The notes: generated by a model from the letters alone, not told the origin. A DNA stretch of 64,000 bases from Bacillota bacterium (GCA_023407575.1 JAEYLX010000032.1:62001-126000); one strand, 5' to 3'. Numbered from the stretch's first letter, positions 25,264 through 35,207 are shown. A program made the numbers and translations.

Positions 25264-26682
25264 GTGGTTTACCAATTTAAAAGTAATGGATTTAATATCG
25301 TATTGGATGTAAATAGCGGTATGATCCATGTTGTTGATGACTTGGCATATGATATCATAGGTCTTTATGAGAAGAACAGTAAAGGGGATATAATCACCGC
25401 AATGGTGGAGAAATATTCCTGTCCAGAGCATATGGCTAAGATAACGGACAATCAGGAAGACTTTACGGAGAATATTGAAGCTCTTGTGAATCAGATTCAA
25501 GAGGTAATTGGAGATATTGAGGAACTTGTAAAAGACGGTGCTCTGTTTACAAAGGATCTTTATGAGGAGTACATTAGGGATTTCAAACAACGTTCCACTG
25601 TCGTAAAGGCACTTTGCTTACATATTGCCCATGACTGTAACCTTGCCTGCAAATACTGTTTTGCAGAGGAAGGAGAGTATAAAGGTCATCGCGAGCTTAT
25701 GAGTTATGAAGTTGGTAAACAAGCGATAGATTTCTTGATTGCAAATTCTGGCAAACGTAGAAACCTTGAAATAGATTTCTTTGGTGGTGAACCGCTGATG
25801 AATTTCCAGGTAGTAAAGGACCTGGTAGCCTACGGAAGAAGTCTGGAAGAAGCCAATAATAAAAAGTTCCGTTTCACCTTAACAACCAACGGTGTTCTGT
25901 TAAATGATGATGTTATGGAATTTGCCAACAAAGAGATGAGCAATGTTGTTCTTAGTATCGATGGACGTAAGGAAGTCAATGACCGTATGCGTCCAAGCAG
26001 GAACGGAAAAGGCAGTTATGATTTGATTGTACCTAGATATCAAAAACTTGCTGAAAGCAGAAACCAAACAAATTATTATGTAAGAGGTACTTTTACACAT
26101 AATAATTTAGATTTCAGCGAAGATGTAAAACACCTTGCTGATCTTGGTTTTAAACAGATATCGGTAGAACCTGTTGTTGCCTTGCCAGAGGATTCCTACT
26201 CAATTACAGAAGAGGATCTTCCTAGATTATTTGAAGAATATGATAAATTGGCTCAGCTGATTTTAGAATACAAGAAAGAAGGAAAGGATTTTAACTTCTT
26301 TCATTTTATGATTGATTTATCTGGTGGACCATGTGTTGCAAAACGTTTATCCGGATGCGGTTCAGGTACGGAATATTTGGCAGTAACACCTTGGGGAGAC
26401 TTATATCCCTGTCATCAGTTCGTAGGTGAAGCAGAGTTTTTGATGGGAAATGTCTATGAAGGTGTAAAAACACCGGAGTTAAGAGATGAGTTTAAACTCT
26501 GTAATGTGTATTCCAAAGAAAAGTGTAAGAACTGCTTTGCAAAATTCTACTGTAGCGGTGGATGTTCTGCGAACTCCTTTAAGTTCCACGGTGATATTAA
26601 CAATACCTATGATATTGGCTGTGAACTAATGAAAAAACGTGTGGAATGCTCCATCATGATACAAGCTGCAATGGCTGAGTAA
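25264..26682 (+). CDS. scfB: Radical SAM SCIFF peptide maturase
   Basis: 472-residue radical SAM enzyme with a SPASM extension. The N-terminal region (1-110) is the peptide-recognition part. The SAM cluster is C125-N-L-A-C129-K-Y-C132, followed by DFFGGEPLMNFQ. The C-terminal SPASM cysteines are in SGCGSGTEYLAV, GDLYPCHQF, KCKNCFAKFYCSGGC and IGCELM, binding auxiliary 4Fe-4S clusters. It installs thioether crosslinks in ScfA. The start is GTG at 25264 with GGGAGGAATAACT before it. The intact motifs suggest a working enzyme. Confidence 0.95.
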   Translation: MVYQFKSNGFNIVLDVNSGMIHVVDDLAYDIIGLYEKNSKGDIITAMVEKYSCPEHMAKITDNQEDFTENIEALVNQIQEVIGDIEELVKDGALFTKDLYEEYIRDFKQRSTVVKALCLHIAHDCNLACKYCFAEEGEYKGHRELMSYEVGKQAIDFLIANSGKRRNLEIDFFGGEPLMNFQVVKDLVAYGRSLEEANNKKFRFTLTTNGVLLNDDVMEFANKEMSNVVLSIDGRKEVNDRMRPSRNGKGSYDLIVPRYQKLAESRNQTNYYVRGTFTHNNLDFSEDVKHLADLGFKQISVEPVVALPEDSYSITEEDLPRLFEEYDKLAQLILEYKKEGKDFNFFHFMIDLSGGPCVAKRLSGCGSGTEYLAVTPWGDLYPCHQFVGEAEFLMGNVYEGVKTPELRDEFKLCNVYSKEKCKNCFAKFYCSGGCSANSFKFHGDINNTYDIGCELMKKRVECSIMIQAAMAE

Positions 26683-26778
26683 GTTGAAAATCAAAAATTT
26701 TCAATTGTAAAATTAGTGCAGTTGTTCAATTTACCGTGTTTTGTAGCAGGTTCATGAGGGGATAATATAGGGGGCTTC

Positions 26779-28536
26779 ATGGAAAATTGGGTTTTAAAGA
26801 ATAAAAAGGCAGACTTTAATCTCATTATGCAGGAATGTAATGTAAGTGAAGTTATTGCAAGGTGCCTTGTAAATAGAGGGCTGGAGTCTACAAAAGATAT
26901 GAAGGCCTTTTTATATCCGGAATTAGAAGAACTATACCATTATAGCTTGATGAAGGATATGAAAAAGGCAACAGATCTTTTGGCAGATAGGATATTAAAA
27001 GGTAAACATATTCGTATCATAGGGGATTATGATGTGGATGGAGTAATATCAACCTATATCCTATTTCAAACCCTGTCAAAACTAGGTGCTAAGGTGGATT
27101 ATGAAATACCGGATCGGATTAAGGACGGGTATGGTATCAATTCCAGAATTGTAGAAGCTGCCCATCAGGATCAGGTCGATACCTTACTTACCTGCGATAA
27201 TGGTATTGCTGCCATGGAACAGGTAGAATTAGCAAAAAGTCTGCAAATGACCGTTGTCATCACAGATCATCATAGTTTGGTACAAACGCCGGAGGGAGAA
27301 ATTCTTCTACCGGTAGCAGATGCCATAATAAATACGAAGCGAATTGATTGCCAATATCCTTTTAAAGGCTTATGTGGCGCAGCAATTGCTTATAAACTAT
27401 GTATCTCGCTGGTGCAGCAATTGAACTTAGCAGATGGTGAAGAATTTCTCCTTGAGCTAATGTCCTATGTAGCAATTGCAACTGTTTGTGATGTTATGGA
27501 TTTGATAGAAGAGAATCGCATTATTGTTCATCATGGACTTAGGCTTTTAAAGAAAACTAAAAATCTTGGGCTGTTGGCACTTATGGAAGCAAGTAAAGTC
27601 GATATCACGCAACTTTCTGCCTTTCATTTAGGATTTGTTATTGGACCATGTCTAAATGCTTCTGGAAGATTAGATACTGCTAAAAAGGGTTTGGAACTAC
27701 TGCTTTCTAAAACAAAAGCAGATGCGGTCACCTTGGCTACAGAGGTTAGAGCTTTAAATGACCTGCGTAAAGATATGACGGCACAAAATGTAGATAAAGC
27801 AATTGAGTTAATAGAAAACAGTGAATTGAAGAACGATAAAGTATTGGTGGTCTTATTAGAGGATTGTCATGAAAGTATCGCAGGAATAATTGCAGGAAGA
27901 ATAAGAGAGAAATATAGTAGACCTTCCATTATTTTAACTGCAGGAGATCATTGTATCAAGGGTTCCGGACGCTCCATGGAAGCATACAATATGGTAGCAG
28001 AGTTGCAAAAGTGCGGCGAACTCTTTATTAAGATGGGCGGTCATCCGATGGCAGCCGGCTTATCCATTTTACCAGAAAATGTGGAGGTATTAAGAACAGT
28101 ACTTAACACCAATACCACATTGACCTGGGAGATGTTAGTTCCTAAGGTGACCATAGATATTCATCTTCCGCTGGGCTTTATTAATGAGGAACTGGTAGAA
28201 GAACTAAGACTGTTAGAACCCTTTGGTAAAGCCAATGAGAAACCGCTCTTTGCAGTGAAAGATTTAAAGATAAAATCTGTTTTTATCATTGGTAAAAACG
28301 CCAGTGGTTTAAGATTAAGAGTAGAAAATCAGTACGGTAGAGAACTGGATGCTGTTTATTTTGGAAATGTGAATGATTTTTTTGAATACATTGGGAATAC
28401 TTATGGAAGTCAGGAAGCAGAAAAGCTTAAGACTGGACGTGGATTTAGTGGAACCATATCAGTGACATATTTCCCTAAAATAAATGAGTACAATGGCTTT
28501 AGAAGCATTCAACTCATGATTCAGAACTATCGATAA
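26779..28536 (+). CDS. recJ: Single-stranded-DNA-specific exonuclease RecJ
   Basis: 585-residue DHH-family 5'-3' exonuclease for recombination and mismatch repair. The metal motifs are D83-Y-D-V-D-G-V, the D163-H-H motif in ITDHHSL and DGE/GHPMAAG in the DHHA1 domain (KMGGHPMAAGLSI). The last part is the OB-like domain. It starts at ATG 96 bp after scfB; the spacer shows no terminator, so read-through from scfB is possible. In many clostridia recJ lies near apt and relA, as here. Confidence 0.9.
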   Translation: MENWVLKNKKADFNLIMQECNVSEVIARCLVNRGLESTKDMKAFLYPELEELYHYSLMKDMKKATDLLADRILKGKHIRIIGDYDVDGVISTYILFQTLSKLGAKVDYEIPDRIKDGYGINSRIVEAAHQDQVDTLLTCDNGIAAMEQVELAKSLQMTVVITDHHSLVQTPEGEILLPVADAIINTKRIDCQYPFKGLCGAAIAYKLCISLVQQLNLADGEEFLLELMSYVAIATVCDVMDLIEENRIIVHHGLRLLKKTKNLGLLALMEASKVDITQLSAFHLGFVIGPCLNASGRLDTAKKGLELLLSKTKADAVTLATEVRALNDLRKDMTAQNVDKAIELIENSELKNDKVLVVLLEDCHESIAGIIAGRIREKYSRPSIILTAGDHCIKGSGRSMEAYNMVAELQKCGELFIKMGGHPMAAGLSILPENVEVLRTVLNTNTTLTWEMLVPKVTIDIHLPLGFINEELVEELRLLEPFGKANEKPLFAVKDLKIKSVFIIGKNASGLRLRVENQYGRELDAVYFGNVNDFFEYIGNTYGSQEAEKLKTGRGFSGTISVTYFPKINEYNGFRSIQLMIQNYR

Positions 28537-28610
28537 CATCTAAAAAAGGGGAAAATGAGAACTTTAGCAACGACGAAATACTGATTTTTAAATCGATTTA
28601 TGAAATATTC

Positions 28611-28640
28611 TTTACGTAATATGAAATATAGTGATATAAT
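28611..28640 (+). promoter_or_regulatory. Promoter for apt-relA
   Basis: TTTACG (28611-28616) and TATAAT (28635-28640) are separated by 18 bp, about 90 bp before the apt start. Confidence 0.45.
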
Positions 28641-28728
28641 TAGCATCAAATCAATATTTTTGTAATCCAATAGAATGAGTTAACATGGGTTGGTTTGAGA
28701 AAAGTCGAGAAAGGCATGGTTTTATAGA

Positions 28729-29253
28729 ATGAAAAAGATAGAAGAATATGTGAGAAGTATACCAGATTTTCCGGAGCCAGGAATTGTTTTCCGTGATGTA
28801 ACAAGTATTTTACAGGATAAGGATGGGTTAAGACTTGCAATTGATCAGATGCAAGAGCTTTTAGTTGGTCTTGATATTGATGTAATCGCTGGACCAGAAT
28901 CCAGAGGCTTTATTTTTGGTGTGCCAATTGCTTATAATTTAAATAAACCCTTTATTCCAATTCGTAAAAAAGGTAAATTACCTTGTGAAACAATTTCTAT
29001 GGATTATGATCTTGAGTATGGAAAGGCTACAATTGAAATGCACAAAGATGCAATTAAGCCTGGCCAAAAAGTAGTTATTGTGGACGATTTAATTGCTACT
29101 GGTGGTACAATCGAAGCAATTACTAAGTTAATTGAATCCTTAGGCGGTGAAGTTGTTAAGATTATCTTCCTTATGGAATTAAAAGGCTTAGAAGGTCGTA
29201 AAAAGCTTGATGGCTATGACGTTGAGGCTGTAATTCAATATGAAGGCAAGTAA
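28729..29253 (+). CDS. apt: Adenine phosphoribosyltransferase
   Basis: 174-residue type I phosphoribosyltransferase that salvages adenine with PRPP. The PRPP loop is VVIVDDLIATGGT (about 115-127), and the adenine/flexible-loop region is GPESRGFIFG and RKKGKLP. Length is normal for the family. It precedes relA by 75 bp on the same strand; apt-relA is a conserved Firmicute pairing that links purine salvage and (p)ppGpp. No clear Shine-Dalgarno precedes ATG, which is mildly unusual. Confidence 0.94.
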   Translation: MKKIEEYVRSIPDFPEPGIVFRDVTSILQDKDGLRLAIDQMQELLVGLDIDVIAGPESRGFIFGVPIAYNLNKPFIPIRKKGKLPCETISMDYDLEYGKATIEMHKDAIKPGQKVVIVDDLIATGGTIEAITKLIESLGGEVVKIIFLMELKGLEGRKKLDGYDVEAVIQYEGK

Positions 29254-29327
29254 TTAAGAGAATTAATACAACGATTTCTTATAGTAAGGTTATATTAAGT
29301 GCCATGTGCAATAATGGAGGTTTAACT

Positions 29328-31613
29328 ATGGAGGAACATAAAGAATTCGCAGGAAATGAATATGATTATAGTGCAGATGCAAACGTACCTGCTGATTTTA
29401 CTGCGCCTGAAATTCTTTATAAAGAATTGATTGATAAAATAAAGAGCTATCACCCTTCTGCAGATATTTCGTTAGTGGAGAAAGCTTATCAGCTTGCTGA
29501 TAATGCCCACAAGGATCAATTGCGTAAATCTGGTGAGCCTTATATCATCCATCCTCTTTGTGTAGCCAATATTCTTGCAGATTTAGAACTTGATAAGGAA
29601 ACCATTATAGCAGGTATCCTGCATGATGTGGTTGAAGATACAGTGTTAACCAATGAACAGATTACTGCTATGTTTTCCGAGGAGATTGCACTCCTGGTGG
29701 ATGGCGTAACAAAGTTGACACAGTTAAATATGGATAAAATAGAGCTTCAAGCCGAGAATCTTAGAAAAATGTTTCTTGCCATGGCAAAGGATATCCGTGT
29801 TATTTTAATAAAACTTGCTGACCGCCTGCATAACATGAGAACATTAAAATTTATGGTTCCCGAAAAGCAGAAAGAAAAAGCAAGAGAGACCATGGATATT
29901 TATGCTCCAATTGCACAGAGGCTTGGTATCAGTAAGATCAAGATAGAGCTTGATGATCTTTCTCTAAAGTATCTTGAACCAGAGGTATACAAGGATCTTT
30001 CGGATAAAATCGCAACAAAGAGAAGTGAAAGACAGGCTTATATTGATAGCATTGTGGATGAAGTAAGAGAGCATGTGGAAGCTGCAGGCATTCAAGCTAA
30101 GATTGATGGTCGTATTAAACATTTCTTTAGTATTTATAAAAAGATGGTAAATCAAAATAAGACACTGGAGCAGATCTTTGACTTATTTGCAGTACGAATT
30201 GTTGTGGATTCTGTTAAGGATTGCTATGCGGCACTCGGTGTAATACATGAAATGTATAAGCCGATTCCTGGACGTTTTAAAGATTACATTGCCATGCCAA
30301 AGCCCAATATGTATCAGTCTCTGCATACAACCTTAATTGGACCTCAAGGTGCTCCCTTCGAAATACAAATTCGTACTTATGACATGCACCGTACCGCGGA
30401 ATTTGGTATTGCAGCTCATTGGAAATATAAAGAGGGGCAAGACGGTAAGGATAACCCTGAAAAGGCAGAAGAAGAGAAATTAACCTGGCTTCGTCAAGTC
30501 CTGGAATGGCAAAGAGACATGTCAGATAACAAGGAATTCTTAAGTCTGATTAAAAGTGACTTTGATCTCTTTTCCGACAGTGTATATGCTTTTACTCCGA
30601 CGGGAGATGTCAAAACTCTGCCTGCAGGCTCTAACCCTATAGATTTTGCCTATAGCATTCATAGTGCTGTGGGTAATAAGATGGTAGGAGCCAGGGTAAA
30701 TAATAAACTTGTTCCGATTGATTACGTAATTCAAAATGGTGATCGTATTGAAATCATGACTTCACAGAATTCGAAAGGTCCAAGTAGAGACTGGTTATCC
30801 ATTGTAAAGAGTACACAGGCAAAGAATAAGATAAACAACTGGTTTAAGTCTGAATTAAAAGATGATAACATTACCAGAGGTAAGGAACTAATTGTTGCTT
30901 ACTGCAAAGCGAAGGCAATTGTACTTAGCGATTTGATGAAACCTGATTTTACTGGTGTTGTCATGCGCAAATATGGCTTCCGTGACTGGGACTCAGTGCT
31001 GGCAGCTGTAGGGCATGGTGGTCTAAAAGAAGGTCAGATTGTTAATAAACTGCTGGAAGAATATAAAAAGAAGAATAAAAAAGAAATTACGGATGATAAT
31101 GTTCTCGAAACCATTGCTGATATTAAAGAAAGAACTCCTAAAAAGAAATCAAAAAGTGGTATTGTTGTTGAAGGTATCCATGATGTAGCAGTCCGTTTTT
31201 CAAAATGCTGCAGTCCGGTTCCAGGGGATGAAATTGTTGGTTTTGTTACCAGAGGCAGAGGTGTATCTATCCATCGAACCGATTGTATTAATATTATTAA
31301 TGTAGCAGAAGAAGATCGTGCACGTTTGATTGATGCAGAGTGGAATGAGGCAGATGGAAAAACTAACGGCGGAGTATACAGTGCGGAGATCAAAATCTTT
31401 GCAAATAACCGAAGCGGTGTGTTAGTGGATATCTCTAAAGTTCTTACTGAGAATAAAATTGATGTATTATCGATGAATGTACGAACCAGTAAACAGGGTA
31501 CGGCGACAATTAGTATTGGCTTTGAAATTCATGGAAAAGAACAATTAAATGAGATCATATCAAAAATACGTAATGTGGAAAGTATTCTTGATATTGAGAG
31601 AACCGCAGGCTAA
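29328..31613 (+). CDS. relA: Bifunctional (p)ppGpp synthetase/hydrolase
   Basis: 761-residue long RSH protein. Order: HD hydrolase domain (H99/D100 in GILHDVVEDT), synthetase domain (RFKDYIAMPKPNMYQSLHT at about 316-334), TGS domain (FTPTGDVKTLPAGSNPIDFAY), a zinc-finger-like CCSPVPGDEIVG stretch and a C-terminal ACT domain. Both active sites look intact, so it makes and degrades the alarmone. The ATG at 29328 follows AATGGAGGTTTAACT and is chosen over the upstream ATG at 29304. The next genes follow closely (MBL, hemZ). Confidence 0.94.
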   Translation: MEEHKEFAGNEYDYSADANVPADFTAPEILYKELIDKIKSYHPSADISLVEKAYQLADNAHKDQLRKSGEPYIIHPLCVANILADLELDKETIIAGILHDVVEDTVLTNEQITAMFSEEIALLVDGVTKLTQLNMDKIELQAENLRKMFLAMAKDIRVILIKLADRLHNMRTLKFMVPEKQKEKARETMDIYAPIAQRLGISKIKIELDDLSLKYLEPEVYKDLSDKIATKRSERQAYIDSIVDEVREHVEAAGIQAKIDGRIKHFFSIYKKMVNQNKTLEQIFDLFAVRIVVDSVKDCYAALGVIHEMYKPIPGRFKDYIAMPKPNMYQSLHTTLIGPQGAPFEIQIRTYDMHRTAEFGIAAHWKYKEGQDGKDNPEKAEEEKLTWLRQVLEWQRDMSDNKEFLSLIKSDFDLFSDSVYAFTPTGDVKTLPAGSNPIDFAYSIHSAVGNKMVGARVNNKLVPIDYVIQNGDRIEIMTSQNSKGPSRDWLSIVKSTQAKNKINNWFKSELKDDNITRGKELIVAYCKAKAIVLSDLMKPDFTGVVMRKYGFRDWDSVLAAVGHGGLKEGQIVNKLLEEYKKKNKKEITDDNVLETIADIKERTPKKKSKSGIVVEGIHDVAVRFSKCCSPVPGDEIVGFVTRGRGVSIHRTDCINIINVAEEDRARLIDAEWNEADGKTNGGVYSAEIKIFANNRSGVLVDISKVLTENKIDVLSMNVRTSKQGTATISIGFEIHGKEQLNEIISKIRNVESILDIERTAG

Positions 31614-31641
31614 ATACAATAGTTAGAAAGGTATGAGGATT

Positions 31642-32280
31642 ATGAGCGGCATTTTAGTAAAAACCTTGGTACTTGGTGCCTTGCAGACCAACTGTTCTGT
31701 GGTGAGTCAGACAGAGACCAAGGAAGCGATTGTATTTGATCCGGCAGATCATGCCGATTTAATTGAACAATATTTAAAGTCGAATGACCTAGTGTGTAAA
31801 GCAATCCTTCTCACACATGGTCATTTCGACCATATATTGGCGGCAAGAGAACTTGCGGCGATAACAGGTGCAGCAATCTATGCACAGGAAGAGGAAGCTG
31901 CTTTGCTTGCCAATCCAAACTTAAATCTGTCGTTAAGGTTTTCTGGTAAGGAATGCAGTCTAACTCCTGATAGTTTGTTAGGGGATGGGCAAAGACTGGA
32001 TATAGCTGGATTTCGTATTCAGGTAATTCATACTCCAGGTCATACCCAAGGTGGTGCGTGCTATCACTTTATAGACCATGGTGTTTTAATTAGCGGAGAT
32101 ACTTTATTTCTTGAAGAGATTGGCAGAGCTGATTTACCGACAGGTGACTTCACAACATTAATAGAATCGATAAAGACAAAACTAATGTTACTGGAGGATT
32201 CGGTGGTTGCCTATCCTGGCCATGGACCCTCGACGACCATAGGTCATGAAAGAGTTAACAATAGTTATCTCAAGCTGTAA
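31642..32280 (+). CDS. Metallo-beta-lactamase-fold hydrolase (glyoxalase II-like)
   Basis: 212-residue MBL-fold protein with the metal motif THGHFDHI, later ligands in HTPGHTQGG and ISGDTLFLEEIGRADLP and a final YPGHGPSTT. It matches the common glyoxalase II-like clostridial family found between relA and hemZ, whose substrate is unknown. ATG 31642 is preferred: the AGAAAGGT site is too close to the ATG at 31633. Its stop lies 8 bp before the hemZ ribosome-binding site. No signal peptide, so cytosolic. Confidence 0.83.
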   Translation: MSGILVKTLVLGALQTNCSVVSQTETKEAIVFDPADHADLIEQYLKSNDLVCKAILLTHGHFDHILAARELAAITGAAIYAQEEEAALLANPNLNLSLRFSGKECSLTPDSLLGDGQRLDIAGFRIQVIHTPGHTQGGACYHFIDHGVLISGDTLFLEEIGRADLPTGDFTTLIESIKTKLMLLEDSVVAYPGHGPSTTIGHERVNNSYLKL

Positions 32281-33796
32281 GGGTAGATGGGAGGTAAAAC
32301 GTATTATTACTATAGTTCTATCTGATAAAACATATGAAAATGATGTCTATCCTCTTTTTAAAGCTTTTTTTCCTTTAGAGGTAATTAAGGTGTATTCCAA
32401 AGAGGAGGACACTAAAGCAGAGGATTTTAAAATAGTAAAATCAAAAGAAGTGGCTTCTCAAATAATTCAACTAACTATTTTAGAAGATAAGTTAATTATA
32501 GAGGGAAGTAGCTCGGGTATTCAGACCGCGGATTATGAAATTCCAGCAGGACTTCCTAAGCCCTTATACAAGAACGCTCTGAAAAGAATTCTATATACAG
32601 TATTATCGGACTACTGCAAAAAGACTTTGCCCTGGGGTATCTTAACTGGAATTCGTCCCACAAAGTTAGTATATGAAATGTTGGATCAGGAATTAAGTGA
32701 ATCTGATATTCTTGATAAGATGCAAAAGGAATATCTCTGCTCAATAACTAAGACTAAGTTAAGTATTCAAATAGCCAAAAGAGAACGACAACTACTAAAG
32801 GAGATGGACTATCAAAATGGGTATAGTATTTATATCGGAATACCTTTTTGTCCAACCACTTGTCTTTATTGCTCTTTTACTTCCTACTCCGCAGTTAAAT
32901 TTGCTAACCTTATCGAGGATTATCTTAATGCGTTAGAAAAAGAGATTCGCTATGCTGCTACCTGTCTTTTGAATAAAAAGCTTACAACCGTTTATATTGG
33001 AGGTGGAACGCCAACTACCTTAAGTGCTGATCAGTTGGAACGCCTATTGAAACTTGTGAAAACAAGTTTTAACTTTACCCAGGTGAAAGAATTCTGCGTA
33101 GAGGCTGGAAGACCGGATAGTATCACGAGAGAAAAGCTTCAGGTTCTAAAGGACTATGGTGTTGATCGAATCAGTATTAATCCGCAAAGTATGCAACAAA
33201 GGACATTAGATATCATAGGCAGACAGCATTCAATTGAAGAAGTAAGACATGCCTTTTCTTTAGCAAGAGAGGTTGGGCATTCAAATATAAATATGGATAT
33301 TATCATTGGTTTGCCAGGAGAAAATCCAGAGGATGTAACGGATACCCTTCGACAGATAAGAGAACTGAATCCGGAAGGGCTTACAGTTCATACTCTTGCT
33401 TTAAAAAGGGCGGCAAGATTAAACACAGAAAAAGAAAACTATTCTGAACTAAAAGCCACCGATGTTCCATTTATGTTAGAAAAGACGGTAGAGCATACGA
33501 CGGAAAACGGTTATTATCCTTATTACCTATATAGACAGAAGAATATGGAAGAGAACCTTGAGAATACAGGATACTCCAAATATGGTAAAGAAGGCCTTTA
33601 TAACATTCTGATTATGGAGGAAAAACAGACAATTCTGGCACTTGGTGCAGGTGCAATGTCCAAGTTTGTATTCCATGCAGAGAATCGAATTGAACGTGTG
33701 GACAATGTAAAAAGTGTTACTGATTATATCAGTCGAATTGATGAGATGATATCACGTAAGCAGAAATTTCTTGAAAATAATGAAGAACTGTTGTAA
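32246..33796 (+). CDS. hemZ: Coproporphyrinogen dehydrogenase-like radical SAM protein HemZ
   Basis: Radical SAM protein of the HemN/HemZ family with cluster motif FCPTTCLYCSF, GGGTPTTLS and NMDIIIGLPGE. The only standard start codon in frame is ATG 32246, which overlaps the MBL gene and has a poor ribosome-binding site. A perfect GGGAGG (32289-32294) lies 8 bp before the in-frame ATT 32303, and the protein homology seems to begin there (IITIVLSDKTYEND), so ATT may be the true start. HemZ is related to oxygen-independent coproporphyrinogen oxidases, yet many anaerobes with it lack heme synthesis, so its actual role here is open. Confidence 0.87.
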   Translation: MKELTIVISSCKGRWEVKRIITIVLSDKTYENDVYPLFKAFFPLEVIKVYSKEEDTKAEDFKIVKSKEVASQIIQLTILEDKLIIEGSSSGIQTADYEIPAGLPKPLYKNALKRILYTVLSDYCKKTLPWGILTGIRPTKLVYEMLDQELSESDILDKMQKEYLCSITKTKLSIQIAKRERQLLKEMDYQNGYSIYIGIPFCPTTCLYCSFTSYSAVKFANLIEDYLNALEKEIRYAATCLLNKKLTTVYIGGGTPTTLSADQLERLLKLVKTSFNFTQVKEFCVEAGRPDSITREKLQVLKDYGVDRISINPQSMQQRTLDIIGRQHSIEEVRHAFSLAREVGHSNINMDIIIGLPGENPEDVTDTLRQIRELNPEGLTVHTLALKRAARLNTEKENYSELKATDVPFMLEKTVEHTTENGYYPYYLYRQKNMEENLENTGYSKYGKEGLYNILIMEEKQTILALGAGAMSKFVFHAENRIERVDNVKSVTDYISRIDEMISRKQKFLENNEELL

Positions 33797-33830
33797 TGTG
33801 AATAAAATGGATTGAACGGAGGAATAGAAC

Positions 33831-35075
33831 ATGATTACACAAAGACCAAAAGGTACGCAGGACTGGTATGGTGCTAACATGCATAAGCGTACAGTAATCG
33901 AAGCAGCTGCCAGGAAGATTTGTAAGGCATATAACATAAAGGAAATTATTACACCTGCTTTTGAACATACAATTCTTTTTCAAAGAGGTGTTGGTGAAAC
34001 CACGGATGTAGTTCAAAAGGAAATGTATACCTTTGATGACAAAGGAAATCGTAGCATATCCCTAAAGCCGGAAGGTACTGCCGGTGCAGTGCGTGCTTAT
34101 TTGGAAAATAGTTTATATGCAGAAAGTCAGCCAACCAAATTATTTTATTTTACACAGGCATTTCGTTATGAAAATCCTCAAAATGGTCGTCTTCGTCAAC
34201 ATCATCAGTTTGGTATTGAATTCTTTGGCTCCGCGAGTCCTATGGCAGAACTTGAATTGATTACCTTATTGAATGAATTTATGAAGGAATTAGGCATTAA
34301 AGGAGCAAAACTTCATATTAACAGCATCGGATGCAGTGAATGCAGAAAGACTTACAATGAAGCACTTCTGTCCTATCTTAAGAAACATGAGGATCAGCTC
34401 TGTTCTACCTGCAAGGAAAGAATGCTTAAGAATCCACTTCGTGTTCTTGATTGTAAAGTACCTTCCTGTAAAGTGATTATGAAAGATGCACCTCGAACCA
34501 TTGAATATTTGGACGAGGAATGTAGTCAGCACTTTGAGGAGCTAAAGGGATTATTAGAGCAAATGAACATTCCTTATGAAGTGGATACAGGGATTGTTAG
34601 AGGTCTGGATTATTATACAAAGACCGTATTTGAATTTGTAAATGAAGAGGGCTTCACCATCTGCGGTGGGGGAAGATACGACAATCTAATTCATGAAATA
34701 GATGAAAAGCAGGACATTCCTGCCGTTGGATTTGGTTTTGGTATTGAACGTATGATTAACGAGCTGGCGGCTGAAGGAGTAGAACTTGAGAAAGAGCCAG
34801 AAGTTGCCTTATATGTAGGTATCCTAGGCAAGGAGGCAAAAGCTGCTGCCTTCCAAATAGTTAGAGAGCTTCGCCAGATTGGAGTCATAGTTGAAACTGA
34901 TTATATGGATCGTAGTGTAAAAGCGCAGATGAAATATGCGAACAAAATCGGAGCTAAGAATACGGTGATAATTGGTGCAGATGAATTAGCGAATAATAAA
35001 GCGAATATTAAAAACATGGAGACCGGAGAGCAAACGGAGGTTTCCTTAGATAAAATAGCTGAGTATTTTATCTAA
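33831..35075 (+). CDS. hisS: Histidyl-tRNA synthetase
   Basis: 414-residue class II synthetase. Motif 2 is in FRYENPQNGRLRQHHQFG, the histidine-binding loops are RGLDYYTKTVFE and GGGRYDNL, motif 3 is GFGFGIERM, and the anticodon-binding domain is the last 90 residues. A Cys-rich insert (CSECRKTY ... CSTCKERM ... CKVPSC) is usual in many bacterial HisRS. It begins 34 bp after hemZ behind GGAGGAATAG and ends at a strong terminator. No T-box leader was seen. Confidence 0.95.
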   Translation: MITQRPKGTQDWYGANMHKRTVIEAAARKICKAYNIKEIITPAFEHTILFQRGVGETTDVVQKEMYTFDDKGNRSISLKPEGTAGAVRAYLENSLYAESQPTKLFYFTQAFRYENPQNGRLRQHHQFGIEFFGSASPMAELELITLLNEFMKELGIKGAKLHINSIGCSECRKTYNEALLSYLKKHEDQLCSTCKERMLKNPLRVLDCKVPSCKVIMKDAPRTIEYLDEECSQHFEELKGLLEQMNIPYEVDTGIVRGLDYYTKTVFEFVNEEGFTICGGGRYDNLIHEIDEKQDIPAVGFGFGIERMINELAAEGVELEKEPEVALYVGILGKEAKAAAFQIVRELRQIGVIVETDYMDRSVKAQMKYANKIGAKNTVIIGADELANNKANIKNMETGEQTEVSLDKIAEYFI

Positions 35076-35117
35076 CTAGAGCTTAGTAATTGTAAGTATA
35101 TAGTGTAATCGAAAGCA

Positions 35118-35159
35118 AAGTCCAGAGAATCATAGTAGATTGATTCTCTGGACTTTTTT
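35118..35159 (+). terminator. hisS terminator
   Basis: 15-bp perfect stem AAGTCCAGAGAATCA / TGATTCTCTGGACTT with an 8-nt loop and a T-run. Confidence 0.9.
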
Positions 35160-35181
35160 GCATGGCTAAACTGTTACAAAA
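35158..35181 (-). repeat. Isolated end of the palindromic repeat family
   Basis: Immediately after the hisS terminator T-run, TTGCATGGCTAAACTGTTA is identical to the right end of the element at 24751-24769, and the next five bases differ at one position. No full element is attached. Confidence 0.7.
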
Positions 35182-35207
35182 TATGTTCCGACAATAAAGA
35201 ATTTTTG

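Noticed and set aside
33797..33830. T-box leader before hisS
   Set aside because: Only 34 bp separate hemZ and hisS; there is no room for one. The aspS leader likewise shows no T-box core.
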